DNA of 64,000 bases from Burkholderiales bacterium (lineage in GTDB: Bacteria > Pseudomonadota > Gammaproteobacteria > Burkholderiales > Burkholderiaceae_F), in contig JADCGS010000025.1 in NCBI GenBank assembly GCA_020248865.1, positions 116,596-180,595 on the forward strand. The letters run 5' to 3'. The translations under genes and the position numbers were made by a program. Below the pieces are notes generated by a model. The model searched no databases, was not told the origin of the DNA, and saw only the letters and a list, made by a program, of their open reading frames with translations. Shown piece after piece: positions 56,833 to 64,000 of the stretch (position 1 is the first letter of the stretch; each line of letters begins with the position of its first letter).

Positions 56833-58715
56833 CGGAGGCTCTCCTCGAGCTGCTGGTAGCGCCACTGCGCGGCGTACCAGCCGTCAAGGCGAAGCAGCTC
56901 GTCATGGGTGCCGCGCTCGGTCACCCGGCCATCCTGCAGCACGATGATCTGCTCGGCATCGGACACGGCGCTCAGCCGGTGGCTCACCACGATCGCGGTG
57001 CGGCGCGTCGCCGTACCGGCTGCACGGGCGCCTGCACTGGCGCCCTCGCCCACGTGCGAACGTGCGTCCTTGCCTGCGCCCGATCCGCCGTCCGATCCGC
57101 CGTCCGATCCGCCGACCAACCGCCCGCCGGCCCCACCGCGCAGCGCGCCGCGCAGGTGCGTCAGGATCTGCGCCTCGGTGCCGGTGTCGACCGCCGACAG
57201 CGCATCGTCCAGCAGCAGGATCGGCGCGTCCTCGCCCGCCCGCGCGCCCTGCGCCAGCAAGGCGCGTGCGATCGCCACGCGCTGGCGCTGGCCGCCCGAC
57301 AGCGTCACGCCGCGCTCGCCCACGGGCGTCTCGTAGCCCAGCGGAAAGCGCAGGATGTCCTCATGCACCGCCGCCAGCCGAGCCACGCGCTCGATCTCGG
57401 CGCGGCTCGCCTCGGGACGGGCGAGCGCGATGTTCTCGGCGATCGAGGCCGAGAACAGGAACGGCTCCTGCGGCACCCAGGCGAAAGCCGCGCGCAGGGC
57501 GGCGAGTCGGTACTCCGGCAGCGGCGCGCCGGCCAGACGGATCTGGCCGTGCTGCGGCGCGTGATGCCGCAGCAAGAGCTGAACCAGCGTCGACTTGCCG
57601 GCGCCGGTCGGCCCGACCACGCCGAGGGTGGTCCCGGGCTGCACCGTGACCGACACGTCGCGCAGCGCAGCGGCGGCCGTGCCATAGGCGAAGCTCACCT
57701 CGCGCAGCTCGAGCGGGCCGCGCGGCACCGACTCGAGCGTGCCGCGGTCGTCGATGGCCGGCGGCTCGCGCAGGATGGGGTCCAGGCGCGCCCAGGCCGC
57801 CTTGCCGCGTTCGATCAGCGACATCACCCAGCCGGCGGCAAAGGCGGGCCAGATCAGCTGCCCCAGGTACATCGTGAAGGCGGTCAGCTCGCCCACCGTC
57901 AGCTCGCCGCGCTGCACCAGCCAGCCGCCCATCGCCAGCGTCAGCACCGTCGCGGTGGTCAGCGTCAGGCCGACCGCCGGCTCGTAGGCCGCCTCCCACC
58001 GCTGCGCATCGAAGTTGGCCGCGGCCGCCGCGCCGGCCTTGCGGCCGAAATCGGCGGCGGCGCGCGCCTCCAGCCCGAGCGCTCGCACCGTGCGCACGCC
58101 GCTGACGGTCTCCTGCACGTGCTCGTTCATCTCGGCAAAGCGGTCGAGCGAGCGCTTCCAGCCGTCGTGCACGCCGCGCGAAATCACCCAGAAGGCCAGC
58201 GCCATGAGCGGGAACGGCAGCAGCGCCACCAGCGCCAGCCGCCAGTCCAGCCCGAGCGTCATCATCGCCACCACCAGCACCAGCGTGAGGGTGCCGTCGA
58301 AGCCGGCGAGGAAGGCCTCGCCGGCGGTCAGCTCCACCGCGTCGACATCGTTGGTGGCGCGCGCCATCAGGTCGCCCGTCTTGCGGCGCTGATAGAAGCG
58401 CGGGCCCTGCAGCGTCAGGCGCTCGTACAGCCGCGTGCGCAGCTCGAAGCCGAGCCGGTAGGCCGCGGCGAACAACTGCAGTCGCCAGCCGGCCCGCAGC
58501 AGGTAGATGACCACGCCGGCTGCCACCAGCAGCGCCACGTCGTGTGCCAGCGCCGCGCCGCCGAGCGAGCCGCCGGCCAGCCCGTCGATCATCTGCCCCA
58601 CCTTGCGCGGCAGCCACACGGTCAGCAGCGCAACCCCGAACAGCATCAGCCCGGCGAGCATGTAGGCACGCCAATGCCGGCGCACGAAGCCGCGGATCAG
58701 TTGCAGCAGGGACAC
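56829..58715 (-). CDS. ABC exporter, permease-ATPase fusion (MdlA-like) with low-complexity insert
   Basis: The 628-residue half-transporter has six helices (about 18-300), then Walker A '[11 protein letters not shown]', Q-loop 'WVPQEPFLFS', signature 'LSGGQRQRVAIARALL', Walker B 'ILLLDDALSAVD' and H-loop 'VVSHRLSAV'. Between the D-loop and H-loop there is an unusual insert of about 45 residues, Gly/Ser/Ala-rich with a 'GGSD' repeat. These two elements are normally about 25 residues apart. Walker B ends in DD rather than DE, as in one half of some heterodimeric exporters where one ATP site is degenerate. It is the first gene of the ABC-ABC-EamA unit. Confidence 0.92.
   Translation of the reverse strand: MSLLQLIRGFVRRHWRAYMLAGLMLFGVALLTVWLPRKVGQMIDGLAGGSLGGAALAHDVALLVAAGVVIYLLRAGWRLQLFAAAYRLGFELRTRLYERLTLQGPRFYQRRKTGDLMARATNDVDAVELTAGEAFLAGFDGTLTLVLVVAMMTLGLDWRLALVALLPFPLMALAFWVISRGVHDGWKRSLDRFAEMNEHVQETVSGVRTVRALGLEARAAADFGRKAGAAAAANFDAQRWEAAYEPAVGLTLTTATVLTLAMGGWLVQRGELTVGELTAFTMYLGQLIWPAFAAGWVMSLIERGKAAWARLDPILREPPAIDDRGTLESVPRGPLELREVSFAYGTAAAALRDVSVTVQPGTTLGVVGPTGAGKSTLVQLLLRHHAPQHGQIRLAGAPLPEYRLAALRAAFAWVPQEPFLFSASIAENIALARPEASRAEIERVARLAAVHEDILRFPLGYETPVGERGVTLSGGQRQRVAIARALLAQGARAGEDAPILLLDDALSAVDTGTEAQILTHLRGALRGGAGGRLVGGSDGGSDGGSGAGKDARSHVGEGASAGARAAGTATRRTAIVVSHRLSAVSDAEQIIVLQDGRVTERGTHDELLRLDGWYAAQWRYQQLEESLR
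57079..57114. repeat. 12-bp in-frame repeat inside the ABC exporter gene
   Basis: Three tandem 12-mers of the type TCCGATCCGCCG (the first with one change) encode GGSD units on the minus strand. They form the centre of the low-complexity insert near the H-loop of the ATPase domain. Confidence 0.85.
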
Positions 58716-58931
58716 GGGGTTTCGGAGGTCACGGAGGGGCGGTTCGGTCGTGCGGCCCGGCGTGCGCGCCGCCGGACGCGGCCCGCGCGTCGTCTATCGA
58801 TCGACGGGGGCGCCGGATTGTAGGCGGACATCGCGCGCGCGCCGCAGCGCGGTCGAGCGTTGCCCTCCGGGCCGCACGGCCGGTCGCGGGCCGCTACAGT
58901 AGCGGTCTGCGCAACGCCCCCGGAACCCGGC

Positions 58932-59921
58932 ATGCTGCCCGACGCCACCGCCCTGCACGCCGCCGCCGGCACCGTGTACGCCGCCATGCCGCCCACACCG
59001 CAGTACGTCTGGCCGCAACTGGCGGCGGCACTGGGTTGCGAGGCCTGGCTCAAGCACGAGAACCACACACCCACCGGCGCCTTCAAGCTGCGCGGCGGGC
59101 TGGTCTATTTCGCGCGGCTGGCCCGGCAGGGTGCGGTGTCGGGCGTCATCGGTGCGACCCGTGGCAACCACGGCCAGTCGATGGCCTTTGCCGCCGCCCG
59201 CGCCGGTCTGCGCTGCGTGATCTACGTGCCGCACGGCAACTCGCGCGAGAAAAATGCCGCCATGCAGGCGCTCGGCGCCACGCTGGTCGAGCACGGCACC
59301 GACTTCCAGGCCGCTCGCGAGGAGGCCGCCCGCGTCGGCGCGCGCGACGGGCTGCACTACGTGCCGTCGTTCGACATGGACCTGGTGGCCGGCGTGGCCA
59401 CGTACTGGGCGGAGCTGTTCCGCGCCGCGCCCGACCTGGACCGGGTGTACGTGCCGATCGGCCAGGGCTCGGGCATCAATGCCTGCGTGGCTGCCCGCAA
59501 CCTGCTGTCGCCGCGCACGCGCATCGTTGGCGTGGTCTCCGCTCACGCGCCCTGCTACGCGCACTCGCTGGCGGCCGGCCGGCTGGTCAGCGCCGAGGTA
59601 CACACCGTGCTGGCCGACGGACTGGCCTGCCGCGTACCCGACGCCGGGTCGCTGGAGGTCATCGCCGCGCACGTCGAGCGCCTCGTCTGCGTGACCGACG
59701 CCGAGGTGGCCGCCGCCATGCGTCTCGTCTTCTCCACCACCCACAACGTCGCCGAAGGCGCCGCCGCGGCGGCGGTGGCGGCCGCCTGGCAGGAGCGCGA
59801 CCAGCTCGCCGGCCTGCGCATCGGCCTGCCGCTGACCGGCGGCAACGTCGATGGCGACCTGCTGGCGCGCGTGCTCGCCGGCGAGTCCTTCGCGCTCGGC
59901 GCCGCGGCCGCGGCGCACTGA
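58932..59921 (+). CDS. PLP-dependent threonine/serine dehydratase-like enzyme
   Basis: The 329-residue protein is a fold-type II PLP enzyme. The cofactor Lys is in 'HTPTGAFKLRGGLVYF', followed by 'GATRGNHGQSMAFAA' (phosphate-binding Asn/Gly loop). Later come 'VYVPIGQGSGINACVAARN' (PLP phosphate pocket) and 'VGVVSAHAPCYAHS'. It lacks any ACT regulatory domain, so it is a catabolic-type dehydratase or a relative such as hydroxyaspartate ammonia-lyase. The ATG at 58932 begins a normal N-terminus. It overlaps the LysE-type transporter gene (TGATG), linking amino-acid breakdown and export. Confidence 0.86.
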   Translation: MLPDATALHAAAGTVYAAMPPTPQYVWPQLAAALGCEAWLKHENHTPTGAFKLRGGLVYFARLARQGAVSGVIGATRGNHGQSMAFAAARAGLRCVIYVPHGNSREKNAAMQALGATLVEHGTDFQAAREEAARVGARDGLHYVPSFDMDLVAGVATYWAELFRAAPDLDRVYVPIGQGSGINACVAARNLLSPRTRIVGVVSAHAPCYAHSLAAGRLVSAEVHTVLADGLACRVPDAGSLEVIAAHVERLVCVTDAEVAAAMRLVFSTTHNVAEGAAAAAVAAAWQERDQLAGLRIGLPLTGGNVDGDLLARVLAGESFALGAAAAAH

Positions 59922-60514
59922 TGCCCGCCGACCAGTTGCTGGCCCTCATCACGCTGGCAATGGCGGGCTCGTTCACGCCCGGGCCCAACAACACCATCGC
60001 CGCCGTGACTGGCGCCAACCATGGCCTGCGCGCCACGCTGCCGCACGTGCTGGGTGTGCCCTTCGGCTTCGGCACCCTGCTCGCAGCCGGCAGCCTGGGC
60101 GTGACCGCGCTGCTGGTGGCGCACCCGCTGCTTGCGCAGGCCATCAAGTGGCTCGGCATCGGCTACCTCTTGTGGATCGCCTGGCAGGTGGCCGGCGCCG
60201 CCTCCCTGGGCGAGCGCGCGCTGGCGAGGCCGCTCAGCTTCCTGCAGTCGGCCGCCTTCCAGTACGCCAACCCCAAGGCGTGGATGCTGGCGGCGGCGGC
60301 TGCCGCCACGTTCATGGCGGACGGCACGGGTGCGCTGCGCCTGGGCATCGTGGTGCTGGTGTTCTCTTTGGCGGCCTCGAGCAGCCTGCTGCTGTGGGCG
60401 GCCGCCGGCGCGGCACTGCGGCACTGGCTCGCGCAGGGCACGCGGCTGCGCGCCTTCAATGTCACCATGGGCGGGCTGCTGGCCGCAACCGCACTGTGGA
60501 TGGCGTTCGTCTGA
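59921..60514 (+). CDS. LysE/RhtB-family amino acid exporter
   Basis: The 197-residue protein has about six membrane helices and the LysE signature 'SFTPGPNNTIAAVTGANHGL' near the start, then 'PHVLGVPFGFGTLLAAGSLG' and 'FQYANPKAWMLAAAA'. LysE proteins export basic amino acids, homoserine, threonine or related compounds. Coupling to the threonine dehydratase-like gene suggests threonine, homoserine or a derivative, an inference only. Confidence 0.92.
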   Translation: MPADQLLALITLAMAGSFTPGPNNTIAAVTGANHGLRATLPHVLGVPFGFGTLLAAGSLGVTALLVAHPLLAQAIKWLGIGYLLWIAWQVAGAASLGERALARPLSFLQSAAFQYANPKAWMLAAAAAATFMADGTGALRLGIVVLVFSLAASSSLLLWAAAGAALRHWLAQGTRLRAFNVTMGGLLAATALWMAFV

Positions 60515-60540
60515 TCCACGGTCCTGACGGGAGGTCGTTC

Positions 60541-60927
60541 ATGAAATGCAGCATCGGCCGGATCCTGCCCCGCATTCCCGGTCCGCCGAACCAAGTGTGG
60601 CCGCAGGGCGTGCGGTCGGCGCCGGCGACGGAGCGCGGCTCGACACAACTGCGCCGGTTTCATCCGGGTGGACGCGACCTGCCGCAGCCGCACGCGCGCG
60701 ACCAGATCAATATCGTGGTTGCAGGCCAAGCCGAGTCGGTGATCGAGCACGCCGATCGCGCCACCGCACGTCTGCCCAGCGAACCGCACTACATGCTGTT
60801 CGTGGCTGCCCGCGTGCCCCACCGGTTCCAAGGCAACTCACCGGACCTCATGACACGGGGCGCATTCCACAGCCGAGTGGGCGGCTTGGCCGCCCGCTCG
60901 GCTCGTGCGCGTAGGACCCCGCAATGA
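60541..60927 (+). CDS. Small cupin-like protein
   Basis: The 128-residue product starts at an ATG with a very good GGGAGGT ribosome site six bases upstream, and its stop overlaps the GST start (ATGA). Both support a real gene. Its central part reads 'HPGGRDLPQPHARDQINIVVAGQAESVIE' in pieces and 'LPSEPHYMLFVAARVPHRFQG'. This resembles the two cupin motifs in which 'H...Q' and 'VPxRVPHRF' supply metal-binding His. The match is loose and the C-terminal about 30 residues are Arg-rich. Role unknown; it stands between a transporter and a GST gene. Confidence 0.6.
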   Translation: MKCSIGRILPRIPGPPNQVWPQGVRSAPATERGSTQLRRFHPGGRDLPQPHARDQINIVVAGQAESVIEHADRATARLPSEPHYMLFVAARVPHRFQGNSPDLMTRGAFHSRVGGLAARSARARRTPQ

Positions 60928-61544
60928 TCCGGTTCTGGGGGCGCCTGAGCTCGATCAACGGCCGCAAGGTCGAGTGGGTGCTGCGGGAGGTCGGCGCGGC
61001 CTACGAGCGCATCGATACCGGGCGCGAGTTCGGCGGCATCGATACGGCCGAGTTTTTCGTGCTCAATCCGAACCGGCTCATTCCGGTCATCGACGACGAC
61101 GGTTTCGTGCTGTGGGAGTCGAACGCCATCGTGCGCTACCTGGCGGCCCGTTACGCGACCGGCACGCTGTACCCCGAGCCGCTGTCGGCCCGCTTCGATG
61201 CCGAGCGCTGGATGGACTGGCAGCAGACCACCCTGCACCCAGCAGGGCGCGGCGCCTTCATGCAGCTCATCCGCACGCCGGCCGGGGAGCGCAATCCGGC
61301 CGCGATCGATGAGTCGAGGGCGGCGATGCAGCCGTTGCTGGCGCTGCTCGACGCACACCTGGAGCGCCAGCCCTTCATGGCGGGCAACGGGTTCACGATG
61401 GCCGACATCCCGGTCGCCTGCGAGATTCATCGCTGGTTTGGGCTGGCGCTGACACCCCGCGCGCACCCGCACCTGGAGCGCTGGTATGGCGCGGTAAGCG
61501 CGCGCGCCGCAGCCCAGCCCGTACTCGCGCTGCCCTTGTCGTGA
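60924..61544 (+). CDS. Glutathione S-transferase
   Basis: The 206-residue protein has the thioredoxin-like N-terminal domain with 'WGRLSSINGRKVEWVLREVGAAYERID' in pieces, where the Ser-containing loop would activate glutathione. The cis-Pro 'NPNRLIPVIDDDGFVLWESNAIVRYLAA' region binds its gamma-glutamyl part. The all-helical C-terminal domain has 'FTMADIPVACEIHRWF'. It belongs to the general bacterial beta/theta-type GSTs. It is coupled on both sides, to the cupin-like gene and to the DMT gene (GTGA). Confidence 0.93.
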   Translation: MIRFWGRLSSINGRKVEWVLREVGAAYERIDTGREFGGIDTAEFFVLNPNRLIPVIDDDGFVLWESNAIVRYLAARYATGTLYPEPLSARFDAERWMDWQQTTLHPAGRGAFMQLIRTPAGERNPAAIDESRAAMQPLLALLDAHLERQPFMAGNGFTMADIPVACEIHRWFGLALTPRAHPHLERWYGAVSARAAAQPVLALPLS

Positions 61545-62461
61545 GCATCGCCTCGAGCCTGCGCGAGCTGCCGCGCGAGCACCTTGGCTTGGCGCTTGCC
61601 CTGGCCGGCGTGCTCGCGTTCAGCCTCACACTGCCGATGACACGCACGGCCGTACGCGAACTGGATCCCTGGTTCCTCGCCTTCGGCCGCATGTCCATCG
61701 CCGGCATCGTCGCCGCGCTCTGGCTCATCGCCAGCGGCGCCCGTCGCCCCGGGCGGGCCCACCTGCCGCTGCTGGCCTGGGCCAGCCTGGGCATCGTGAT
61801 CGGCTTCCCGCTGCTGACGTCGATCGCGATGCAGACGATCCCTGCCAACCACGGCGCGGTCATCAACGGCGCCCTGCCCTTTGCCACCGCCGTGCTGGCG
61901 GCCTGGGCCTTCGGCGAGCGCCATCATCGCCGCTTCTGGATCTGCGCCGCGGTCGGTTCGCTGATGGTGGTCGCCTTCGCTCTGCGCGATGGTCTGGCCG
62001 CACGCGGCACGCTCGGCCTGTCGACGGGCGACCTGGCGATGATCGCCGCCGTGCTGGCCGGCGCGGTCGGCTACGTCGCCGGCGGCCGCGTGGCCGGGCG
62101 CATCGGCGGCGTGGCGACCATCCTGTGGGCGCTGGTGCTGGCGCTGCCGCTGACGCTGCCGGCCACGCTGCTGGCCGTCGCGCAGGAGACGCCCCGTGCC
62201 GGGCTCGCGTCCTGGGCTGCCTTTGCCTACGTGACGCTGATCTCGCAACTGGTGGGCTTTTTTGCCTGGTATAACGGCCTCGCGCTGGCCGGCCCCGGCG
62301 GCATCGGGCGGGTGGGTCAGGTGCAACTGCTGCAGGTGTTCTTCACCGTCGGCTTTGCCTGGCTGCTGTTCGGCGAGGCCGTGCACCCGACGACCTGGCT
62401 GTTTGCGCTCGGCGTGGTCGCCACCATCGCGCTCGGCCGCGGGCCGGCGCGTGTGGGCTGA
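61541..62461 (+). CDS. DMT-family (EamA) transporter
   Basis: The 306-residue protein has about ten hydrophobic helices in two EamA repeats, with 'LSLTLPMTRTAVRELDPWFLAFGRM'-type start (in pieces) and 'GPGGIGRVGQVQLLQVFFTVGFAWLLFGE' near the end, the usual DMT C-terminal block. It is an inner-membrane metabolite exporter of unknown cargo. The GTG start overlaps the GST stop, so it is translated with GST. A second EamA transporter in the window (54-55 kb) is not a close copy by eye. Confidence 0.92.
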   Translation: MSIASSLRELPREHLGLALALAGVLAFSLTLPMTRTAVRELDPWFLAFGRMSIAGIVAALWLIASGARRPGRAHLPLLAWASLGIVIGFPLLTSIAMQTIPANHGAVINGALPFATAVLAAWAFGERHHRRFWICAAVGSLMVVAFALRDGLAARGTLGLSTGDLAMIAAVLAGAVGYVAGGRVAGRIGGVATILWALVLALPLTLPATLLAVAQETPRAGLASWAAFAYVTLISQLVGFFAWYNGLALAGPGGIGRVGQVQLLQVFFTVGFAWLLFGEAVHPTTWLFALGVVATIALGRGPARVG

Positions 62462-62646
62462 ACGGCGTTCGGCGCCGCGGCGCGCGTCGCTCCGGCATGC
62501 GGCCGTGTCGATGACCGGCGCGATCCCGGTCAAAGGCGGCGACCGCTGCCGGCACGAAACGCCGGCCCCTTGACCGCTCGCAAAGCGGCGGCCCGGCCCC
62601 GCCGGCGACACTTTTTGCAGGTGCTATGAAATTACAGGGGGTCGCC

Positions 62647-63762
62647 ATGCCGAGCCGTCGCCGCTTCAACCATGCGCTGCCGGCGCTGCTGGCGGCCGCG
62701 CCGCCCCTGGCCGGATGCACCCTGGGCGTCGGCGTCGGGTCGCAGGCCTACGAGAGCGCGGTGCAGGAGATCTGGCGGCACGGCCCGTTGACCGGCTTGC
62801 AGGGCGCCGCGCTGGGTACCGAGCTGGTGCGCTATGCGACGCTCGCTCCATCGAGCCACAACACGCAGTGCTGGAAGTTCGCGCTGCAGCCCGACGCGGT
62901 GACGATCCTGCCGGACTTCGCGCGGCGCTGTCCGGCGGTCGATCCGGACGACCATCACCTGTTCGTCTCGCTCGGCTGCGCCGCCGAGAACCTGGCTCAG
63001 GCCGCGCTGGCGCACGGCTTACACGCGCAGGCGGCGTTCGATGACGCGCGCGGCGCGCTGCGCCTCGTGCTGGCACCGACCGCGCCGCGCACGTCGCCGC
63101 TGTTCCAGGCGATCCCGCGGCGCCAGAGCACGCGCGCCGAGTACGACGGCAAGCCGCTGGCGCGTGACGAGTTGCGCGCCCTGGAGCAGGCGGCTGCCGG
63201 CGGCGGCGTGCGGCTGGTTCTGCTGACCGACAAGGCAGCGCTGGAACAGGTGCTGGAGTTCGTGCTCCAGGGCAACAGCGCGCAGATGCGCGATGCCGCC
63301 TTCATCGAAGAGCTGAAGGCCTGGATTCGCTTTTCCGCCAGCGACGCGGTGCGGCTCGGCGATGGTCTGTATGGCGCGTCGGCGGGCAACCCGTCGGTAC
63401 CCGTCTGGCTCGGCCGCCTGCTGTTCGGCGTGCTCTTCACCGAGAAGAGCGAGAACGACAAGTACGCGCGGCAGTTGCGCAGTTCGGCCGGCATCGCGGT
63501 GTTCGTGGGCGCGAGCAACGACCGCGCGAGTTGGGTCGAGGTCGGCCGCGCCTACCAGCGGTTTGCGCTGCAGGCCGCCGCGCTGGACCTGCGCACCGCG
63601 CATTTGAACCAGCCGGTGGAGGTCGCGGCGCTGCGGCCCGAGTTTGCGCGTTTCGTTGGCGTGCCGGGCGAGCGGCCAGACCTGGTGCTGCGCTTCGGAC
63701 GCGGGCCGACGCTGCCCGCCTCCCTCCGGCGGCCGGTCACGGCCGTATTGACGGCGGCGTAG
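62647..63762 (+). CDS. Lipoprotein with nitroreductase-like (Acg-type FMN oxidoreductase) domain
   Basis: The 371-residue product begins with basic 'PSRRRFNHALP' and a hydrophobic stretch ending in the lipobox 'LAGC' (Cys about 25), so it should be a lipoprotein in the envelope. The body has the nitroreductase-like 'LVRYATLAPSSHNTQCWKF' segment, 'FVSLGCAAENLAQAAL' and 'RRQSTRAEYDG', typical of the Acg-family FMN proteins. The ATG at 62647 has AGGGGG six bases upstream, better placed than the ATG at 62626. Function in the envelope is unknown; a redox role is inferred. Confidence 0.83.
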   Translation: MPSRRRFNHALPALLAAAPPLAGCTLGVGVGSQAYESAVQEIWRHGPLTGLQGAALGTELVRYATLAPSSHNTQCWKFALQPDAVTILPDFARRCPAVDPDDHHLFVSLGCAAENLAQAALAHGLHAQAAFDDARGALRLVLAPTAPRTSPLFQAIPRRQSTRAEYDGKPLARDELRALEQAAAGGGVRLVLLTDKAALEQVLEFVLQGNSAQMRDAAFIEELKAWIRFSASDAVRLGDGLYGASAGNPSVPVWLGRLLFGVLFTEKSENDKYARQLRSSAGIAVFVGASNDRASWVEVGRAYQRFALQAAALDLRTAHLNQPVEVAALRPEFARFVGVPGERPDLVLRFGRGPTLPASLRRPVTAVLTAA

Positions 63763-63767
63763 TGGCC

Positions 63768-63884
63768 ATGCTGACGCGCCGGCGCCGGTGGACCGTCGCA
63801 GCGGCCGTCCTGGCCGCGGCGGCGCTGGCGCCGGCACTGGCGTTGCACGCGGCGTTCCGGCACGACCTGACGCAGGCCTCTTAA
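63768..63884 (+). CDS. 38-residue hydrophobic ORF ending at the dispersed repeat
   Basis: An ATG six bases after the nitroreductase-like stop opens a 38-codon frame: four Arg, then a hydrophobic Ala/Leu helix, then 'HAAFRHDLTQAS'. Its TAA lies inside copy B of the 66-bp repeat. It looks like the signal peptide or membrane anchor of a longer protein, so it may be a gene cut short where the repeat entered. It could also be a genuine small membrane protein, or chance. Confidence 0.4.
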   Translation: MLTRRRRWTVAAAVLAAAALAPALALHAAFRHDLTQAS

Positions 63885-63946
63885 GAAAACGTTCTGTAAG
63901 CCATCGTTTTCTTTGCGAGCGCCTGCCGCCGCTGGCGGCGGCTGGG
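63881..63946 (-). repeat. 66-bp dispersed repeat, copy B (inverted)
   Basis: This is the reverse complement of copy A with 5 differences in 66. Here the GC hairpin is CCGCCGC-CA-GCGGCGG and the second hairpin is a perfect AGAAAACG/CGTTTTCT pair. It begins at the stop of the 38-codon ORF. Confidence 0.9.
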
Positions 63947-64000
63947 ATGCTCAGAGGGTGAGAGGCAATCCGGCGTGCCCGAGGGGGCTGCCCAAAGCGC
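63947..64000. other. Window end, possible 3' end of a minus-strand gene
   Basis: On the minus strand one frame reads 'ALGSPLGHAGLPLTL' and then TGA (63951-63953). It could be the C-terminus of a convergent gene whose body lies beyond the edge. Too short to call. Confidence 0.2.

Overview
The window is GC-rich chromosomal DNA with dense, short-gapped operons, almost certainly from a betaproteobacterium of the order Burkholderiales. Supporting evidence: a tmRNA whose tag reads ANDERFALAA, the order glnA - DUF4124 - ntrB - ntrC, the order hemW - rdgB - rph - PP2C phosphatase - Ser/Thr kinase // yicC - gmk - rpoZ - spoT, an OmpA protein with a proline-rich linker next to ubiG-gph, and a 3-hydroxybutyrate dehydrogenase that points to polyhydroxybutyrate metabolism. 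Genus cannot be fixed from the sequence alone. There is no rRNA, tRNA, prophage, IS transposase or CRISPR array in the window.

Layout. 0-5 kb: end of an amidohydrolase gene, ompA with a clear terminator, an unrecognised secreted protein, ubiG-gph, and ssrA. 5-11.5 kb: a two-gene sensory unit of a receiver protein with a degenerate Hpt domain and an 1805-residue hybrid histidine kinase with eleven PAS modules. 11.5-16 kb: pepN, fbp and a small membrane methyltransferase, with a heptamer repeat before fbp and a 66-bp dispersed repeat after the methyltransferase. 16-22.5 kb: an alpha/beta hydrolase - RidA - penicillin acylase operon, bdhA, small membrane proteins, an acetyltransferase, and a membrane-anchored protein resembling a BRO-N domain. 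22.6-27 kb: an RND efflux adaptor-permease pair. 27-32.5 kb: the nitrogen regulation genes ntrC, ntrB, a DUF4124 protein and glnA, with a candidate sigma-54 promoter and two NtrC-like boxes.

32.5-41.7 kb: housekeeping genes, including the omega subunit of RNA polymerase and a bifunctional (p)ppGpp enzyme. 41.7-42.3 kb: a gene-free stretch. 42.3-50.2 kb: a four-gene same-strand locus of an orphan GspE/PilB-type ATPase, two DUF1631 paralogues and a spermidine-synthase-like protein. This is the best candidate here for an uncharacterised system. 50.3-54 kb: a deoxyinosine glycosylase, htpG with a strong sigma-32-type promoter that abuts a 12-bp minisatellite, and an HpcH/HpaI aldolase followed by seven perfect 11-bp repeats. 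54-64 kb: an EamA transporter with a heterodimeric ABC exporter, a run of amino-acid and detoxification genes (threonine dehydratase-like, LysE, cupin-like, GST, DMT), a lipoprotein nitroreductase, a 38-codon ORF, and a second, inverted copy of the 66-bp repeat.

Many genes are translationally coupled (ATGA, GTGA or TGATG overlaps). The repeats are a recurring oddity: four short tandem arrays (5, 7, 11 and 12 bp units) in intergenic DNA, one array inside an ABC transporter gene, and one dispersed inverted repeat. All functional calls rest on reading the sequence and recalled family motifs; no database search was run.
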